64,000 nt of DNA from Aeromonas taiwanensis (GTDB lineage Bacteria > Pseudomonadota > Gammaproteobacteria > Enterobacterales > Aeromonadaceae), in assembly GCF_000820165.1 (NCBI RefSeq), contig NZ_CDDD01000001.1:24620-88619 (forward strand), read 5' to 3'. Below the pieces are notes generated by a model. The model had not been told where the DNA came from. It did not search any database and saw only the letters and a program-made list of their open reading frames with translations. How positions within the stretch are numbered: the first letter of the stretch is position 1; every line of letters begins with the position of its first letter. Positions 61,081 through 64,000 of the stretch are shown here, one piece after another. Made by a program: the position numbers and the translations under genes.

Positions 61081-62298
61081 ATGGCAGGCATACTCACCAT
61101 GATACTGGCTGGCGGTGAAGGCACCCGGCTGCAGCCACTGACCACCACCCGCAGCAAACCCTCGGTCCCCTTCGGCGGCAGTTACCGCCTGATCGACTTC
61201 GTCCTCAACAACTTCGTCAACGCCGACTTCCTGCGCATCTACGTGCTGACCCAGTTCAAGTCCCAGTCTCTCTACCTGCATATGAAGAAAGGCTGGAACA
61301 TCGTCGGCATCACCGACCGCTTCATCGACCCCATTCCGGCCCAGATGCGGATGGGCAAGCGCTGGTATGACGGCACCGCGGACGCCATCTACCAGAACCT
61401 GCGCTTCATCGAGATCTCCGATCCCGAGCACGTCTGCATCTTCGGCTCCGATCATATCTACAAGATGGACGTGAGCCAGATGGTGAGCTTCCACAAACAG
61501 AAGGCCGCCGCCCTGACCGTCGCGGCACTGCGCATGCCCATCGAGGAAGCGAGCGCCTTCGGGGTGATCGAGGTGGATCAGGAAGGGCGCATGATCGGCT
61601 TCGAGGAGAAGCCGAAGCACCCGAAACACATCCCCGGCGATCCCACCCAGGCGCTGGTGTCGATGGGCAACTACATCTTCGAGACCGAGGCTCTCTATCG
61701 CGAGCTCAAGCGGGATGCCGCCGAGGAGCACTCCAGCCACGATTTCGGCAAGGACATCATCCCCAGCCTGTTCCCCCGTGCCCCTGTCTATGTCTACGAC
61801 TACAGTACCAACGTGATCCCGGGGGAGAAGCCCAACGTCTACTGGCGCGATGTGGGGACACTCGACTCCTATTGGCAGGCACACATGGACCTGGTGGCAG
61901 ACGATGCCCCCTTCTCCCTCTACAACCGCAAGTGGCCGCTGCACACCCACTATCCGCCTCTGCCCCCCGCCACCTTCATCGACACCGATGACTGCAAGGT
62001 CAAGATCGCCAACTCTCTGATCTCTGGCGGCTGTTTCATTCAGGGCAGCCAGATCCAGCGATCCATTCTGGGATTCCGCTGCAATATAGGCCCCTGCAGC
62101 CACATCAGCGAATCCGTGCTGCTCGGGGATGTGAAAATCGGTGAGGGCTGCTCAATTCGGCGCGCTATCATCGACAAAAACGTTGAAATTGCACCCGGCA
62201 CCGTGATCGGTGAGAATCTGGACCATGACAGAGAAAGGTTTACCGTGTCCGAAGGCGGTATCGTCGTGGTACCTAAGGGAGCAAGAGTTGGCTATTAA
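61081..62298 (+). CDS. glgC: Glucose-1-phosphate adenylyltransferase (ADP-glucose pyrophosphorylase)
   Basis: A 405-aa enzyme that makes ADP-glucose from ATP and glucose 1-phosphate, the committed step of glycogen synthesis. The pyrophosphorylase signature LAGGEGTRLQPLTTTRSKPS is at residues 9-28, the FGGSYRLIDFVLNN and IFGSDHIYKMD motifs follow, and a left-handed beta-helix domain occupies the C-terminus (about 300-405). It is about 25 residues shorter than the E. coli enzyme, partly at the N-terminus. The ATG at 61081 has GGGAGAGAAAG upstream. The stop overlaps the glgA start by 11 bases. Confidence 0.95.
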   Translation: MAGILTMILAGGEGTRLQPLTTTRSKPSVPFGGSYRLIDFVLNNFVNADFLRIYVLTQFKSQSLYLHMKKGWNIVGITDRFIDPIPAQMRMGKRWYDGTADAIYQNLRFIEISDPEHVCIFGSDHIYKMDVSQMVSFHKQKAAALTVAALRMPIEEASAFGVIEVDQEGRMIGFEEKPKHPKHIPGDPTQALVSMGNYIFETEALYRELKRDAAEEHSSHDFGKDIIPSLFPRAPVYVYDYSTNVIPGEKPNVYWRDVGTLDSYWQAHMDLVADDAPFSLYNRKWPLHTHYPPLPPATFIDTDDCKVKIANSLISGGCFIQGSQIQRSILGFRCNIGPCSHISESVLLGDVKIGEGCSIRRAIIDKNVEIAPGTVIGENLDHDRERFTVSEGGIVVVPKGARVGY

Positions 62299-63748
62299 CC
62301 CACTGAAAATCCTGTTTGTAGCCTCGGAGGTCGAGGGGCTGGTGAAGACCGGGGGCCTGGCGGATGTCGCCAAGGCCCTACCGCTGCATCTCGCCCGGGA
62401 GGGCCACGATGTGCGCATCATTCTACCCTTCTACAAGACCATCAAACGCCGGGACGAAGCCACCCTGCTCGCCTCGCGATGGCTGCCCACTCCGCAGGAC
62501 AGCAGCGACATCGATTATCGTATCCATCAGCTGGATCTGGACGGAATCTGTGTCTATCTGATCGATTGCCCGCAGTATTTCGACCGCCCTCAGCTCTACG
62601 CCGAGAACAATCAGGCCTATCCCGATAACGGCGAGCGTTTTGCCTTCCTGGCTGCAGCGGCCCTCCATGCCTGTGAACAGCTGGGTTTTGCTCCCGACAT
62701 CGTCCACTGCAACGACTGGCATACCGGCCTGCTGCCGCTGTTGCTCAAGACACGCCATGCCCACAACCCCTTCTTCCAGCGCACCCGATCGGTCATCAGC
62801 ATCCACAACGCCGCCTTTCAGGGGGTGTTCGACCGCCAGCAATTCTGGGCCGTGCCGGAGATCAGCGACTACGAGCGGCGGATCAACTACGACTACGGTC
62901 ACATCAACCTGCTCAAGTGCGGGGTGCTCTATGCGGACAAGATCAATGCGGTGAGCCCAAACTACGCCAGCGAGCTGCTGACCCACCTCGGGGCCCACGG
63001 CATGGCCAGCGTCTTCCAGCAGCGCGCAGCCGACCTGAGAGGCATCCTCAACGGGTGTGACTATCACGACTGGGATCCCTCAAGCGATCCCTTGCTGCCC
63101 GCTACCTATGACGCCGACAACCTGGCCGGAAAACACGTTTGCAAGCGCGTCTTGCAACAGGAGACGGGGCTGCCCGTCGACGATCTGCCCATCTATGGCA
63201 TGGTATGCCGGCTGACCGAACAGAAGGGGGTGCACCTGCTGATCCCGACCCTGGACAAGTTCCTGCAACACCGGGTCCAGGTGGTGATAGTAGGCTCTGG
63301 CGATCCCTCTCTCGCCGCCCAGTTGCAGGCCATTGCCCAGCAGCATCCAGACAAGTTTGCCTTTATCAACGCCTATGACGACCGCCTGGCCCACCTGGTG
63401 GAGGCTGGCGCCGACTTCTTCCTGATGCCCTCCCTGTTTGAGCCGTGCGGACTCAACCAGATGTACAGTCTGGCCTATGGCACCCTGCCGCTGGTGCGGG
63501 CCGTCGGCGGTTTGAAAGATACTGTGGTGGATTGGGATGCCAACCCCGAACACGCGACCGGGTTCTGCTTCAACGATCCCACCGCCAGCACCCTGCTCGA
63601 TGCCATGCGGCGCAGCCTGCTCCACTACCTGCAAGAGCCCGAGCATTTCGCCAGGATCCAGCACAACGCCATGAACACCCGCTTCGACTGGGCGGACTCC
63701 GTCCCCCTGTACGAGCAGATGTATCGCGATGCACTGGCCACGAACTGA
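62288..63748 (+). CDS. glgA: Glycogen synthase
   Basis: A 486-aa GT5 glycosyltransferase that extends alpha-1,4-glucan with ADP-glucose. The N-terminal KTGGLADV motif (about residues 20-27) contacts ADP-glucose; [20 protein letters not shown]-like region appears as [20 protein letters not shown] near 393-412, and the [20 protein letters not shown] segment is typical. The start is TTG at 62288 with GGAG seven bases upstream, overlapping glgC by 11 bases, so the two are translationally coupled; upstream in-frame ATGs lie inside glgC. No glgB, glgX or glgP in the window. Confidence 0.94.
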   Translation: [486 protein letters not shown]

Positions 63749-63790
63749 CCCCTATTGCTGAAGTTTTGTGCCCTTGATGCAGCTTTATCC

Positions 63791-63825
63791 GTCAACAGCG
63801 AAAAAAGTCCCTTTTGGCTGTTGAC
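63791..63825 (+). terminator. Hairpin after glgA, overlapping the tRNA promoter -35
   Basis: GTCAACAGC / GCTGTTGAC perfect 9-bp arms enclose an AAAAG/CTTTT inner stem, 42 bases past glgA. The 3' arm includes most of the TTGACG -35 box of the tRNA promoter. Confidence 0.55.
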
Positions 63826-63848
63826 GCCCCCCCAAAACTCTATAGAAT
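63821..63848 (+). promoter_or_regulatory. Sigma-70 promoter of the tRNA-Leu gene
   Basis: TTGACG (63821-63826), 16-base spacer, TAGAAT (63843-63848), then a C-rich discriminator before the tRNA 5' end. Such GC-rich discriminators are typical of stringently controlled stable-RNA promoters. Confidence 0.8.
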
Positions 63849-63864
63849 CCCCCACCGCAGTGAT

Positions 63865-63950
63865 GCGAAGGTGGCGGAATTGGTAGACGCGCTAGCTTCA
63901 GGTGTTAGTGTCCCACGGATGTGAGGGTTCGAGTCCCTCTCTTCGCACCA
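63865..63950 (+). tRNA. tRNA-Leu, anticodon CAG
   Basis: An 86-base class II tRNA. Acceptor stem GCGAAGG / TCTTCGC (one G-T pair), D-arm with AATTGGTAGA, anticodon stem CTAGC / GTTAG with loop TTCAGGT giving CAG, a long variable arm (TGTCCCACGGATGT), T-arm GAGGG-TTCGAGT-CCCTC, discriminator A and encoded CCA. It closely matches the CUG-reading leucine tRNA of enteric bacteria. More tRNA genes may follow beyond the window. Confidence 0.97.
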
Positions 63951-64000
63951 TACTGCAATATGCTCTTATCAGACGGCATATAAATCCAGACTGATAACCC
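63951..64000. other. Right edge, no feature recognised
   Basis: The last 50 bases follow the tRNA CCA end. They contain no clear T-run terminator or tRNA start; the transcript may continue outside the window. Confidence 0.5.

Noticed and set aside
1..64000. Mobile elements, CRISPR arrays, prophage or toxin-antitoxin modules
   Set aside because: No transposase, integrase, regularly spaced repeats or phage structural genes were seen, and base composition is even apart from short intergenic AT-rich stretches.

Overview
The window is a contiguous piece of a GC-rich gammaproteobacterial chromosome, almost certainly Aeromonas. The best evidence is the exe-type general secretion locus (exeC to exeN plus a separate exeAB pair). 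The glycerophospholipid:cholesterol acyltransferase (GCAT) is also a hallmark Aeromonas exoenzyme, and the remaining housekeeping genes fit. The species is not resolved. I see no insertion sequences, prophage genes, integrase, CRISPR array or rRNA; the window reads as ordinary core chromosome with dense genes and many clear intrinsic terminators.

Layout. 1-5.4 kb: end of ybaK, a GNAT/rhodanese/OsmC set divergent from a MocR-type regulator, an orphan solute-binding protein, then a LysR regulator divergent from a cidAB-type pair (to 6.6 kb). 6.6-10.8 kb: the methionine regulon (metBL divergent from metJ, sharing a met-box array). 10.8-20.5 kb: AraC regulator, csaA, a serine-type transporter, cysQ-nudE, yrfG, an old-yellow-enzyme homologue with a LysR regulator, tyrS, a LuxR-family regulator. 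20.5-32.1 kb: exeN to exeC on the minus strand, the type II secretion machine. 32.3-38.2 kb: hslR, hslO, pckA, a GntR regulator and an aminopeptidase P. 38.3-42.6 kb: a GNAT enzyme, slyB, a CYTH phosphatase and a DUF47-pit phosphate uptake pair. 42.7-46.4 kb: cca and exeAB. 46.5-52.1 kb: mutY-yggX-mltC, a YgiW-like protein, GCAT, ompA. 52.1-56.9 kb: pqiABC divergent from a small Hfq-like gene, then yqaB. 57-64 kb: a GGDEF protein, dapA with a long structured leader, rsmC, glgC-glgA and tRNA-Leu(CAG).

How the parts connect. ExeAB assembles the ExeD secretin; ExeC-N builds the pump; GCAT is a known cargo of this pathway. MetJ would control itself and metBL through the shared operator. YgiW-like, SlyB, OmpA, MltC and PqiABC are all envelope functions. 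glgC and glgA overlap and form the glycogen-synthesis pair.

Most interesting regions: the dapA leader, which holds a short lysine-rich reading frame followed by a strong intrinsic terminator (an attenuator-like layout); a small Hfq-fold protein whose RNA-binding residues differ from canonical Hfq; a perfect 18-bp palindrome upstream of pckA; a long inverted repeat upstream of the serine-type transporter; and TTGCCAAT repeats between osmC and the MocR regulator. All functional readings are inferred from sequence by eye; no database search was run.
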